Below, piece after piece: positions 32,428 through 43,620 of a stretch of 64,000 nucleotides of DNA (position 1 is the stretch's first letter; each line of letters begins with the position of its first letter). The DNA lies in NCBI RefSeq assembly GCF_030272615.1, contig NC_081406.1:267850520-267914519 (forward strand), in the 5' to 3' direction. The DNA comes from Cryptomeria japonica (lineage: Eukaryota > Streptophyta > Pinopsida > Cupressales > Cupressaceae). A program made the translations under genes and the position numbers. The notes beneath the pieces were generated by a model, which was given only the letters and a program-made list of their open reading frames with translations, searched no databases and was not told where the DNA came from.

Positions 32428-33910
32428 TGTAGACGTATAAAAATGACCATATTCCTAAATGAATATTTTATGTTCATTTCTCTATTTAATTAAATCCAAT
32501 TTAATTAAATTACCCGCATTCCTTTATTTAATTAGGTAAATTATTTAAATTAAATTCACTATACCCATTTAATGAATAAATCATTTTATTCAATTAAATT
32601 CCCCCTATCCACTTTTAATTAAATTCAAATTTAATTAAATAGTTATCCTAAATTGAATAAATCTAATTAATTTAATTGCAACCAAATTGAATTAAATTAA
32701 CTTTATTTCAATTAAATCCTATTATCCCTCCATCCACTTGCAAAATCCTACATTTCTACTAACCTTCCTAAACCCCTTCCTAATTCCTTCTAGACTCTTC
32801 TAATCGCTTCTAATTAGCCTAACCCATCTTCTAAACTTTGTCACATCCCTAAGAAAGGGGAGGTCACTTCTCAAATCCTCAAAGTCTTTGATAACCATTA
32901 AAGGCTTCAAACCTTCAACCACTTAATTCCTCAAAGTCTTTGATAACCATTAAAGGCTTCAAACCTTCAACCACTTAAATCCCCAAAGTCTTCATAACCA
33001 TTAATGGTTAACTCAAACCCTCTTACATGGTTAAAGAATTTTTTTTAACTCAACCTTCATCCAACCCAAGGGTCTCATCAAGCATTTAATGCTTTGACCA
33101 TGATTATCTCTTAATCATTTGCACAAAGGTTTATCCTTGGATTAACTCTTAATCTAGTGGGTAATCTTAATTTAGACTTGACCCTTACCTTCTAGATAAC
33201 CCTAAGGTCTTCTCAGGCATTTAATGTCTCCTACCCCTTCTCTCAACCCAACCCTATGTTGACATTTGTCACCATTTCATTGGTGCAAATTACAAACATG
33301 GATCCCCAACTTTCAAACTCAACCCTTGATCAACTCTTTCAATCCTGACCATCCATTGCCCTATTTTTGCTATAAATAGAGCTCTCATTCATCCATTTTG
33401 CATCATCCTTCAAATTTGTAGTATCACACTTATGCTCAAATACATTCAAGCTTTCATATATCATTTTTATGCTTATCATTTAGCCTCTCTTTAATCAAGA
33501 ACTAGACTAAATATGCATGTTTAGAATAATTTCTTTATCATTTTAGCTCAATCATAGACTAAATATATCATGTTAGGATAGTATTTATACTAACCTTGTC
33601 ATCTTATCATCTAGTTTATTGCATTTATACAATCATGCATAGATTAGGATGCATTTCATTCTAAAATCTATCAAAGCATCCCTCGTTCTTGCATTTGCCA
33701 TCCCTAAACCATTTTGCTCAGTGATCTGAGAGCAAAAACATTGGTTTGAGGGACATTGTAAGATAGAGAACCATGGGACCAACCTTGGGAAGCTAAGTGA
33801 TACTTCATTACTCCATAGCTTACACCAAGAAGTCCTGTGTGTGTGCGTGGACAAGTCTTTTGGAATATTTTCACATATTGAGTTCTATCGACCCGCTTTT
33901 CCCGCATACA
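32428..33910 (+). repeat. Solo LTR of the Gypsy-1 family
   Basis: 1483 bp, starts TGTAGACG and ends CCCGCATACA, flanked by GTAAC on both sides. It is related along its length to the Gypsy-1 LTRs, including TATAAATAG (33371-33379) and the duplicated GGCTTCAAACCTTCAACCAC segment. No internal sequence remains, so LTR-LTR recombination removed it. It splits the Copia-2 pol gene between protease and the GAG-pre-integrase module. Confidence 0.97.
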
Positions 33911-33915
33911 GTAAC

Positions 33916-34280
33916 TAAAATCCTTTCTCAACTAATTGACCAACACTCAAAAGATTATTCTTTAAACCTTAAACATAGTAAACATTATCAGTATTATTCT
34001 TACCATCAAGAGATATTGCACCCTTACCTTTGATTAGACAAGCTTTATTATCTCCAAATCTCACTAAGCCTCCATTATATTCTTAAAAGTTCAAGAATTT
34101 ACCTTTATCTCCTGTCATATGATGTGAGCATCCTGAATCGATGATCCATGCATCCTTTACTTCAATTTTAGCTACCAAGGCCTGCTCTACCGGTTGGACT
34201 ATAGGTGTCGGTTGATCTTCTGTTATAGCAAGAAAAAACCATCCATTGTCTGCCAGATCCTCATCAGAATCATCAGTCAC
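33916..34280 (-). pseudogene. pol: Copia-2 protease (left of solo LTR)
   Basis: Reads AWIIDSGCSHHMTGDKGKFL, the Copia aspartic protease site, then after a stop YNGGLVRFGDNKACLIKGKG, DNVYYV and LLSVGQLVEKGF, where the solo LTR begins. The text resumes beyond the solo LTR with LQFQNRKCKIMNRTG. Confidence 0.9.
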
Positions 34281-34355
34281 TCCTTCATCAGCAAGATAAC
34301 AAGATTTGTCTTTATTCTTCTTAAATCTGTATCTCTGATATTTAGGGTTAGGCTT

Positions 34356-35255
34356 CTATGTCCTTCTAGCTTCTTCTCTTAGTCTAACATGTCTATCAGA
34401 GCATCTTGAAGCCATATGACCAATCTTATTGCAGTTAAAACATTTAAAGGGTGCTTTACCTTCATACTTACTTCCAACTGGACCTTTAGGCATTTTCCTT
34501 GCAAATAGTGCTTCAAGTTCTTCATTTTCTCTCTTACTTTCTTCAAGTTCTCTTGCATAAAAGGCTTTCCAATCAGATTTGTCAAAAGATGATGCAGATG
34601 ATGTTGATTCTTTAAAGGCTAAATCTGTCTTTATAGTAGCAACATGACCAAATTTCGCAATTTCAAAAGCTGAAAGTTTTCCAATCAATGTATCTCTAGT
34701 TACTGATGTATTAGGCATTATTCTTAACTCATTTATAGTAGTGACTTTCATTTTATATGCCGGTGGCAATCCTCTTAAAATTTTTGAAACAATTTCATCT
34801 TCACTTAAGGTTCCTCCACAACATTTAATACCCAAAACAATTTCATTAACTCTTTCCATAAAAGCAAAAATCCTTTCATCTTCTTCCATTTTCAGATTTT
34901 CATATCTGACCCGGAAGCTTTCAAGTTTTGCAATTTTGACCATGGAATATCCTTCATTTAGTGTTTCCAAATGATCCCAAATAGCTTTAGCAGTTGATCT
35001 GTCTGATAAACCCATGATTCGCTTATCTGTTAATGCACTCAAAAGTGCTTCACTTGCTTTGCAATCATTTTCTTCATCTTTAGTCAAGTTAGGTGGATTA
35101 GGCTGACCAGGAGTAGGAGCACTATAGCCATTCTTTGTAACTTCGTAGATGTCCTTTCCAATGCAATTTAGATGTGTCTCCATTCTGATCTTCCATATGC
35201 CATAGTTGGTTCCATCAAGTTTAGGACTATCCTTCTTGAAATAGTTAGTAGACAT
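34356..35255 (-). CDS. gag: Copia-2 gag
   Basis: ATG at 35255 opens 299 codons without a stop: MSTNYFKKDSPKLDGTNYGI, the Copia gag capsid (AIWDHLETLNEGYSMVKIAK, SKILRGLPPAYKMKV), a Glu/Lys-rich stretch and zinc knuckle CFNCNKIGHMASRC. It lies 42 bp after the PBS. This is the best preserved part of Copia-2. The protein would form particles and bind RNA, but the downstream pol is broken. Confidence 0.92.
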   Translation of the reverse strand: MSTNYFKKDSPKLDGTNYGIWKIRMETHLNCIGKDIYEVTKNGYSAPTPGQPNPPNLTKDEENDCKASEALLSALTDKRIMGLSDRSTAKAIWDHLETLNEGYSMVKIAKLESFRVRYENLKMEEDERIFAFMERVNEIVLGIKCCGGTLSEDEIVSKILRGLPPAYKMKVTTINELRIMPNTSVTRDTLIGKLSAFEIAKFGHVATIKTDLAFKESTSSASSFDKSDWKAFYARELEESKRENEELEALFARKMPKGPVGSKYEGKAPFKCFNCNKIGHMASRCSDRHVRLREEARRT

Positions 35256-35297
35256 TGGATCTCCTCAAGCTATTAAACTTTTTCAAAAGAGGACTAA

Positions 35298-35309
35298 GCT
35301 CTCATACCA
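35298..35309 (-). promoter_or_regulatory. Primer-binding site of Copia-2
   Basis: Minus-strand TGGTATGAGAGC: the initiator-Met site with one mismatch (TGGTATCAGAGC in Copia-1, -3 and -5). Confidence 0.88.
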
Positions 35310-35311
35310 AT

Positions 35312-36356
35312 TGTTAGGTCCCAGAGGCAACTAAGAGGGGGGGGTGAATCAGTTGTCAAATAAATTTAAACCAAAAACAACTTAATCAATTTTCTGCTTA
35401 ATACCGGTGAAACAGTCTTTTATACCGGTGGACAGTTTTATCAGATAATTGCAATATCGGTAAAGATTAATGCATGAAACAAAAAGACAAAGTTATCCAC
35501 AACACATAACACCAATATTTGTACGTGGAAACCTTGTAAGAGGAAAAACCATGGTGGGAAACCTTACCCACAATCAGATGATACTACTGCAGATAGTAAG
35601 TGTATACAAATGGGGTCTGCACATGCAGAAAGGCCAAGCGCCTAGAGCTCACTGCTCAAACACAAAATGGGAGTCACACTAACTACAATTGGATGGTTAA
35701 ATCCAATAAGGATGTACTGCACAAAATAGCATCTTCATATGCTGGATTCAGTACCAGTGTAGTTCTGATATGCTTTCACAAAAACCTTGCTTCACCTTCA
35801 AATGATGTCTACATGTATAGCTCTTCTTATTCTCGCATATACCTTCACACAATTCTTTTTTGCATTCCACATCCGATCTTACATTTATATCATAACCTAA
35901 GACCAATTTTAGTAGGTCGGCTCTACAAGATATTACAATAAAATAATTTTACAAACAAAACAATATTCAATGCAATAATCGATTTGACATGTCGGCTTGA
36001 TGCATTTACAACAATAATAAATCATCTCCATAGTGTGCAGTGCTGATCTGGAAAAGAAAACCTGTCAGTGTATAACCTGGACCTATTGCTCGGTAACAAC
36101 AAATATGCAAATACGAATATAACTATAAACAAATCTCCAAGAAAAGGTGTCCAAACGATGTCTTCGACATAACTAGGTGTTTTCCACGCCATTCCAAGTG
36201 TCGGTGGTCATTATATCATGTTGGTGTACCATATACCAGTGACTGTGCATAAGTCACTTGCTTGCTAGTGAATGTTGCTGATTCTCCAAAATGCTAGAGT
36301 TGATAGAGTTTAGTAGGTGTTGACATCAATGACAAAACCATACCAAAATACCAACA
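35312..36356 (-). repeat. 5' LTR of Copia-2
   Basis: Pairs with 28253-29277; outer end next to CCTGC. Confidence 0.93.
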
Positions 36357-36361
36357 CCTGC

Positions 36362-37720
36362 ATCAATGGTCCCTGCGATAGCTACAATGGCTGCCCACCT
36401 CTCCCTCTCCGCTGTAATCTTCCACCACCCCCACCTCCACCTCTGAATCCACTACCTCCTCCAAAACCCCCACCCCCTCCTCCTCCTCCTCCATCACCAC
36501 CTCCTCCATCCCCACCCCCACCCCCACCATCTCCTCTCCCTCATCCACCTACGTGACCTCCTCTCCTCCTCAAAGGATGGAATCTGCTCCGTTGGATTGA
36601 ATATCCGAGGAATCGAATGTGCCGCAATGTACTGAGTGTACTCATCTAACACCCCAACATCTACCACCCCTGGCCTCATCTGCCATGGTCTTGCCTGTAG
36701 CGTATGGAACTCTGCCAAATCTCGATCATAAGGTAACACTTGCCCCCATAGGAACCTCTCTCGAACTACCCTAGCATACTCTCCTAATCCACTAGGCAAT
36801 CCCTGCCTACACCCAAACTGTCTCAAAACTCTACCCGAAAGTTGTCTCTCCACATTGTAGGTTATCCTACCAATGAGGTATCGTGTCATATACACATACA
36901 GCAATGCCTTTGCATCATCCTCCAATAGCTCGCACTAATTGTAGGGCCTCCAGATCACTGTATCTAAATCGTCTAGTGCCCGCCGCCACCACTCTAACTT
37001 CCCTAGGTGGGGCTGACTCATCATACCTCCATACATTTATACATATAGTTGGTCCACCACTCAGAATCTCAAACTAATTGGTCAGGTAATAGGTAAGTGC
37101 TCCCATGCCCAAATATGCAGCAGAGTGATCCCCACTCCCAATGAGCCCACCTCTTGGTATACTACCTCATGTAGCTCCTGATATATGTGCGATAGCATGC
37201 ATGATCCCCATGAAAACTGAGTCCCCTTTGTCATCATCTGCTCGATCACCTGACCCCAACCAATGACAAGTCCATGCGATCATCGATCTAGACATAGCAG
37301 TCCCCCAACAATCTCTGATAGCACTAATGGTAATGGATCATACAAGGCTGCTATATCCTCCCAGGCTATTGACCCATCATCAATGAAGACATCCTCATCA
37401 AAGAATCTATGCACTGCTATTGTCCCCCAAGCTCGGTCATATATCACCAGCTCTCCTTGAATGGGAATGTGCAGGATGTGCCATACATCCTCCAATGTAA
37501 CTATCATCTCCCCCTGCACCAAGTAAAATGTGCATGTCTCACTATGCCATCGCTATGCCAATATTGTGATCAACCCACAATTCATCTGAATCACGGGCAT
37601 ATACATAACATCGTACAGGCTAGTCACTACAATGCAATCCACCTCAGCCTCTGTCAAACGATCATGCAACACCTGTGTGGCAGGATGCCTCTCGGGCATC
37701 TGTAAGACACGAAGCTCCTC
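36362..37720 (-). pseudogene. PMD gene copy 3, exon 2 (PMD domain, 5' part)
   Basis: Phase-0 acceptor TGTGTGTAG, then EELRVLQMPERHPATQV. The plant mobile domain shows RWHSETCTFYL, GEMIVTLEDVWHILHIPIQG, SEIVGGLLC, then after frame breaks MTRYLIGRITYNVE, VLRQFGCRQGLPSGLG and IPRIFNPTEQIPSFEEE, ending in a Gly-rich tract cut by Copia-2. Copy 1 has the same order, and its TAG 3752 stands where copy 3 keeps Gln in VLRQFGC. Stops and frameshifts make it a pseudogene. The gene belongs to Gypsy-3, whose plus-strand PPT and LTR follow at 38835. Confidence 0.82.
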
Positions 37721-38360
37721 CTACACACATGCATCAACCACCATCATCAGTTGTTTTGTTTCAAACTTTCTTAAGTTTAAACCTAGACTATCAACAGATA
37801 CTTTGATCAAGTATCTTCGGGTCTCAACATGTAAGTAATCATGGCACACCTAGACTACAACAGACATTTATCTTAATGACCTAAGTCTCATCAGGGTTGC
37901 TATGGTTCAAAACAACTCTCAACTCACACCTCCATCCATCCATCATTGGCATCAGGAGATTCTTTTTAAAAAATACTGGGGCATCAACCTTCTTACCAAA
38001 AGCGCTATTCTACACACAACAATGCTAATATGCTCAAAAAATGCTAAATCAACTATCCAATAGTGCTAAACCAACAATAGCGCTACATCGACTATACAAT
38101 AGCGCCACCTCACATCAAAGTGCTCAATCAACTACTCAATAGCACTTAACACCCAATAGTGCTAAAACAGCTATGCAATAATGCTACCCTTGACAAACGC
38201 GCTAAAACAACTATACAATAGCACCATAGCGGTACAAAAGTGCTAAATTAGTTGACAATAGTGCCAAAACACAGTTTTAGCGCTATTGTGTTGACTCAAC
38301 TTGGACCAAGCCAAAAACCTATCAAAAATACATAAGATTCAAAAATTCAAATTCACATAC
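37721..38360 (-). other. Intron 1 of PMD gene copy 3
   Basis: 640 bp from GTATGTGA to TGTGTGTAG, both junctions phase 0. It contains an array of TAGCGCTATTG-like words (38001-38287). Confidence 0.6.
38001..38287 (-). repeat. TAGCGCT array in intron of PMD copy 3
   Basis: About 15 words close to AGCGCTA on plus (TAGCGCT in gene sense), at 38001, 38021, 38040, 38062, 38079, 38101, 38119, 38141, 38158, 38180, 38198, 38220, 38239, 38260, 38279. Gaps alternate 17-19 and 21-22, giving a unit of about 40 bp. Unlike the copy 1 array, the spacing does not keep a reading frame. Confidence 0.8.
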
Positions 38361-38435
38361 CGCTGGTCCACAGTCATCTAGCCACTGGAATCGAAAGACT
38401 CGCTCTAATCGGTGATCTACTATGGGAACCGACAT
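38361..38435 (-). CDS. PMD gene copy 3, exon 1 (25 codons)
   Basis: ATG at 38435, then MSVPIVDHRLERVFR and a GP near the end, exactly 25 codons to the GTATGT donor at 38360. It shares HR[FL]ERV at residues 8-13 and GP at 23-24 with copy 1. No stop. It encodes no known domain alone; it is the N-terminus of the PMD protein if spliced as inferred. Confidence 0.68.
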
Positions 38436-38530
38436 CCTGATTGTTGCTTTCTCTTCCAAACAGTCACTATCAGAGCTCCAATTTCACTATGGATGCGAAT
38501 GCACATGAGCCTATTTTCACCCCTTTCTCC

Positions 38531-38539
38531 CCATATATA
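38531..38539 (-). promoter_or_regulatory. TATA box of PMD gene copy 3
   Basis: TATATATGG on minus, 104 bases before the ATG. Confidence 0.55.
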
Positions 38540-38834
38540 CCCTTTGCTGTAACCCTAAATTTCCCCCACTCATCGTCGTGGTCCCTGTGAACTTCCAAAG
38601 CCTCCCATTTCTTCATTTTATCTCCGATTTCTTTTCACCAATATTACTAAAATCTTCTCTTCTATCACCTCGCCAGTTTTCATTCTTTTTCGAGAGATCG
38701 CCCGATTTTTCAAAAAAATTTGGCCCATCTCTCGAGGGGGAATACCACCCATTAAATTAACATTTTATGGGGCATATTTATTCACACCTGTTTTTTTTCT
38801 TTCTTTGAAACGATGCGAAAAACCGCACCGTCTC

Positions 38835-38847
38835 AAAGAGGGGCAAA
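38835..38847 (+). promoter_or_regulatory. Polypurine tract of Gypsy-3
   Basis: AAAGAGGGGCAAA directly before the LTR start TGTAATCAC. Confidence 0.88.
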
Positions 38848-40297
38848 TGTAATCACATAAATCTATCCATTTTAATTAAATGAATATTTGCTATTTATTT
38901 GATTAAAAACCCACTAGCCATCTGTTAATTAAATTAACATTTAATTAATTCATCTTCAAAATATTCTCCTATTAATTAAATAAATTATTCAATTTATTTA
39001 ATTAATTCATTAAACCAAAATCACAATCAATTAAATGAATAAATTCTATTTATTTCATTTAATCCCCTTTCCTCTTTTAAATAAATTAAATAAAATATTT
39101 ATTTAAATCATTACCCCCCCCCCCCATTTGCATTCTCCTAAAAATGCAACTTGCACCTATTTGTTGAAATAAATGAATTTTATTTTAATAAAAATCCTAT
39201 TTTCTCTCACCCATCAAACCCACTTGCAATCCTAATCCCCTTCTAGATTCTTCTAAACCCCTTTCTAATTAGCCTAATCCATCCCCTAAATATTGTTACA
39301 TTCCTAAGAAACTTGAAGTCACTTCTCAAAGACTTCAAAGTCTTTGAAAAGTATTAAATGCTTTGTGTGTTCAACAATTTAACCTCTAAAGTCTTCCAAA
39401 CCACTAATGGCTCTTACATGACCATTGATGGCTCTTACATAAGCATTTATGGTTAAATCCACTTGCACCCATGGTTAAAGACTTTAACCCCTAACTCAAC
39501 CCTCATGTGACCCATGTGTCTCCTCAAGCATTTATTGCTTTGACCATGGTTATCCTCACTAACTCTTGCACAAGAGTTTATCCATTGGATAAAAGCATTA
39601 TTCTTTGGATAATGAATTTATTCACTCAACCCAACCTTAACCTTACCTCCCAAGTTAACCCTCGGGTCATGTCAAGCATTTAATGTTTATTCCCTCTCCT
39701 CTCAACCCATCTCATGTTGACACTTTTCAACATGGGATTGGGTTGAAATCCCTCTCATGGATCGAATATCATTCAATCCTGACCCTTGTTGAGATTACTC
39801 AATCTCAACCATCCATTGCTCCATTTTACCTACAGATAGAGCTCATTTCTTCATAATCCAGATCCTGAAAACTTGTATGCATTTATATTATAGTCATTTT
39901 TAGAGAGAATTTAGCATAAATCAATCATATTCACTCTTTTGGTTTAAAATCAACACTAGCTAATTAGATAATCTCTCATTTTTAGCTTTTGTTCACACTT
40001 GCATAGCATTTAGATTAATCATTTTCAATCTTGAATCTCCATAAGGCATCCATAGTGCAAAAAGCTACAGAGAGCTACCTAATTTGGAACTTGGAGAGGA
40101 GAGGAACAAGGGAGGAGGAGCTACAAGCATGGTGGAAGGCATTTGGAGATGTCTTCTTGCATTTGTTTTCATAGTTAAATGATTCATTATGTTTTTAGTG
40201 TCTCTCTTGGTATGCCTGCTTAGATTAGTCTTTGGTTGATTAACACTAATTCTTCTTTGTTTCTTGTGTTATACGACCATAGGTTCTTGTCTAAACA
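38848..40297 (+). repeat. 3' LTR of Gypsy-3
   Basis: 1450 bp, TGTAATCAC to CTAAACA, close in length to the Gypsy-1 (1428) and solo (1483) LTRs. It shares blocks with them, for instance GCTTTGACCATG near 39538 and the AATTAAAT-rich start. The right end is placed by length and the CA rule. The rest of Gypsy-3 would continue left, under all the nested elements. Confidence 0.75.
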
Positions 40298-41516
40298 TTA
40301 ACCCCCTTTTGTAGAGCATCAGGCTCTATAGCCTTTGAGGTACTTGCAGTTGAGGTATTCAAGCTATTCAAGGGCCTAGCATTACTCCATTGGTTCTACC
40401 CTTGAAAATTGGATCTTTGAGGCTCATAGCTCTGATTTTGTTGTTGATAAGGCTTGTTGGCCTGTGGCAGCTATCTCTTGATTGAAACTAGTTAATTCCC
40501 AAATCCTTGCATACATTGGTCCATCTTCTGATCTATTTTTTCCACGAGGCCTGGAGTAAGGTCTGCAATTCCCTAATCTCTAAAGACAATGGAGTTGGTG
40601 CAGGTGTGATAAAATGTCTTGTTGATTCCATTGGTATTGGTTCTAAAATAGGCTATTGGGTAGGAGCCTCTGGAAATAAAGGCATTGGAGGCCTAGGGGA
40701 CAACTTCCCAACCTAGATCAAGCAATTTTCTGCCCTTATGGTAGTATCATATTCCCTTGGAAGATTATCTCTTCCCATAGATTGGATCATAGAAGCTATA
40801 TCACTATTTAAAGCCTTAAGAAAATACAAAAATGCATGGTTTGATGAAGACTTTACCAATGATGGGATTCTATCCCATGTCTTCTAAAATTTGTAGTTAA
40901 AATTACCCATTAATTCATGGGGTACTCTTTTGATTGTAGTTAGCTACTCCATAAGTGACACATGGTCACTCTTGTCTTCAAAATACTTGCACACTTTCTC
41001 CCCTAACTCATTCCAATTGTGAACGGAGTTAGGAGCTAGTCCTTTGTACCACGAAAGGGCCTTTCATTTGAACAAGGTAGCAAGAAGCCTCACTGCAACG
41101 TTATCCTCAGTGACATCAAACACAATGCAGATGCTTGACACATCCTAGACGTGTTCCTCCGAGGAGGTAGATTTCTCTCCAGTAAAATTGGGTAAAGCCT
41201 TCAGGGCTACTGTTGGAATATTATCTTTTTGAGTTAGGACTAAGGGGCATACACCATTAAAGGAGACAAAGGTATGTGCTCTAGGAACCCCCATCGTAAA
41301 TAGTGGTCTATTGACATGGATGGCAGGGCTTTTAGGTTGTGTTAATCTTAGGAATGGTGGGGTAGAAAGAGACCTTAGAGATGTAGGTGATTCTCCTTGA
41401 GTTCCCCTAACAGGTGACAATGAATGTCTACCCCCTCTTTTTCTAAAACTGGAACTTGAAAGCTCAAAGAATTGAAAATTACCTCTAGAAGATTCTTTGG
41501 CTTGAATTCTTGGCAT
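40298..41516 (-). pseudogene. gag: Gypsy-4 gag fragment
   Basis: ATG at 41516 (MPRIQAKESSRGNFQFF). After a stop near 41145 the same strand continues with ALSWYKGLAPNSVHNWNELG, VCKYFEDKSDHVS and RVPHELMGNFNYKF, the core of a Ty3/Gypsy gag. It differs from the Tat gag of Gypsy-1, so this is another family. It is cut at 40298 by the Gypsy-3 LTR, with pol missing. Confidence 0.75.
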
Positions 41517-41646
41517 GAAAGTGGCAACTGGTCATCACCTAGAGCTGAGTTTGATCCTTAAAGTCGCCAAGTGTTGAACATGATTGCCTCCAAAGGTAAA
41601 TTTTCTAAGAGTAGCACTGAATCCTTAGCATAAATGTTGAAATCAA

Positions 41647-41664
41647 GTCCCACCGAACGTGCCA
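41647..41664 (-). promoter_or_regulatory. Candidate primer-binding site of Gypsy-4
   Basis: Minus-strand TGGCACGTTCGGTGGGAC, a few bases after a possible LTR end ACAACA (41670). Confidence 0.55.
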
Positions 41665-41669
41665 AAAAA

Positions 41670-42430
41670 TGTTGTCACAAAAGTTGCACCCTGTGATGAT
41701 CAGACTTGATCATCAACCTTGTGAAACATGGAAACAACCTCCCATGTTTGGGACTTTCAGAAGTGAGGTTGAGTCTCTGGAGAAGGCTGACTTCCTATCA
41801 ATCTTGAGTGCAATTATGACTTAATCTAGTGATTCTAAGAGGGAAAAGGGAGAAAGAGGGAATGCTTGAAAGAGGGGAAAATTTTTGCACCTAAATGGAA
41901 TGTGATCTTCCTGTTGAAATTGCACAAAACATCAATAAAACTACCCAAAGATACACTAGCTTCTACCTAAATTAGTTCCCTATCTGCATAAGAGAAGGTT
42001 GGAAATCTAGAAAATGATAAGGGGGACTAAAGCTAGTCCACAAATGACATTCAAATAGGGATCAACATAGTCATTTTGCAAAGGAAACAAGAAAGAGATG
42101 CATTCAAATAAAGAGGTAAGAGAAATACACACATTTGTTCAAATTGAAACAAGGCAAGGAAAGCAATCCTATTAATGGAAGCCAAGTCAAAATTTACAAG
42201 TGCAAAAGAACATAGGTTTCTGCAAAAGAAAAGAGAGAAGATCCCTTTGAAAAATTACAAAAACTATATTTATAGTTGAGGTGTAACTCAAAATGAAAAC
42301 TATAGCTGAAACCCTAACCCTCCTAGGATTAGGTTACAAAAATATCTAAGAGGGAGATCAGATTAGAGAACGATATGATGGCATTCAAAAAACATTCTGA
42401 GAAAGTGTCCATCTCTGGAAAGAGAAAAAA
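41670..42430 (-). repeat. Possible LTR of Gypsy-4 (upper end uncertain)
   Basis: Non-coding, starts TGTTGTCAC on plus directly after the PBS. Its upper end cannot be fixed because no partner LTR is in the window; the value given only stops before the next candidate boundary. Confidence 0.4.
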
Positions 42431-42465
42431 TATCGTTGTAGAAGGGAATTTTTTGCGGATGGTGC

Positions 42466-43620
42466 GTCTGAGATGGCAAATGTAGGCACACAAGTCCTCA
42501 TTCCGCACTGAATGAGCATGGGAAACATCAAAATCAACCTATAGGGATCACATCTAGAGTAAATGGAGATGATCCCTAGTGGTTGGATGAAAATCTAATA
42601 TAAAATTGGGCGCTGACTGAGCAAAAAAGTTGTCCTCGACCATCAAGTTGACAACCATCCTGTGCAAAAGTTTTAAATGCTAATGACCACTATAGATTTG
42701 AATTTTAGCCATCGATAAGGAGATCTTGTGCTCAGATGGACGCACAAGTTCTCACCATATGTGAGCCCAAAGGTCCCAATGAAATATTAAAATGTAGTTG
42801 TTCGATCAGAGTTCAAGTGAAAATGGGTATTTGAGATCACACCACGCAAACCGTCGGATGAGAAAGAGGACCCCATAAGCACAGACAAGCACCCAAGCTA
42901 GAAGACACATGGCCAATCAAAAGAACTTGGCACTCAACCAAGAAGAAAAATGGCCCTCATCAAGTCTCGAGAACTGGTCCAAAAGGCCATGTCACCCACA
43001 AGTCGAAGGAAGAGTCGCCAACGTGTCGGCCAGGTCATTGTCACTCGACCCTCAGACAAACATCAAAGAACACTCGGTCGAGCCTCGAGAAGACGATTGG
43101 GAGGGACATGTCAGACTACACATCCACTTGGAAGAGCTCGACACTTTCTCAAGCACAAAAGGTCATTCCAGAGAGGCTCGATCAAAAGGCCAAAAATCTT
43201 CAGGCCACCTAGGCCCCATCATGTCCACGTCGACATCAAACAGAGAGAGCTCAGGGAGCTCAACACTCAGGTAGGTCAAGACTACACCTCACCGAGTTTT
43301 GAGTAGTTGACATGTCACCAACACCCGCTAGGTAGTAGGAACAAACAAAGAGACTGGCCCGCTGATTATAAATGACCCTCCGGTCGATCACCCTAAATCA
43401 CTTTGACCAACAAAAGAGGTCAACTCAAAATTAGAAAAGAGAAGCCCACTAGTCGAATAACACGCTGTGCAAACACAAGATGGTGAATAACATGATGTTT
43501 TATTTACCCGAGATCATTGATGTAACTATTGGCAATGTTCAATAGTCCCTATGCTATTGACTTGTGCATAACCTTCGTGTTATGCACATTGAAAAAAGAA
43601 ACAACTAACTCTTCAAGGGT
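42466..43620 (+). repeat. Possible PPT and LTR of a further Gypsy element
   Basis: GTCTGAGATGGCAAA followed by TGTAGGCAC at 42481 resembles the GTCTCAAAGAGGGGCAAA and TGTAATCAC junction of Gypsy-3. The right end is not visible. The two overlapping 118-121 codon frames at 42909-43306 are without recognisable domains. Confidence 0.35.

Larger units (their letters stand above)
28253..36356 (-). mobile_element. Copia-2: Ty1/Copia element inserted in PMD copy 3, carrying a solo LTR
   Basis: Complete outline on the minus strand: LTRs 28253-29277 (1025 bp) and 35312-36356 (1045 bp), PPT 29278-29289, PBS 35298-35309, gag and pol. The LTRs differ at many positions and by a 20-bp segment near 35410, so it is clearly older than Copia-1. 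The flanks TCTGC (28248-28252) and CCTGC (36357-36361) are a 5-bp target duplication with one change. A Gypsy solo LTR (32428-33910) interrupts the pol gene. Confidence 0.93.

Noticed and set aside
36317-36556. Proline-rich plus-strand ORF
   Set aside because: Antisense shadow of the Gly-rich tract of PMD copy 3.
40507-40716. Plus-strand ORF of 69 codons
   Set aside because: Shadow of the minus-strand Gypsy-4 gag.
42909-43306. Two overlapping plus-strand ORFs of 118-121 codons
   Set aside because: Both frames open in one GC-richer stretch of a probable LTR; no domain, no conserved copy in the window.
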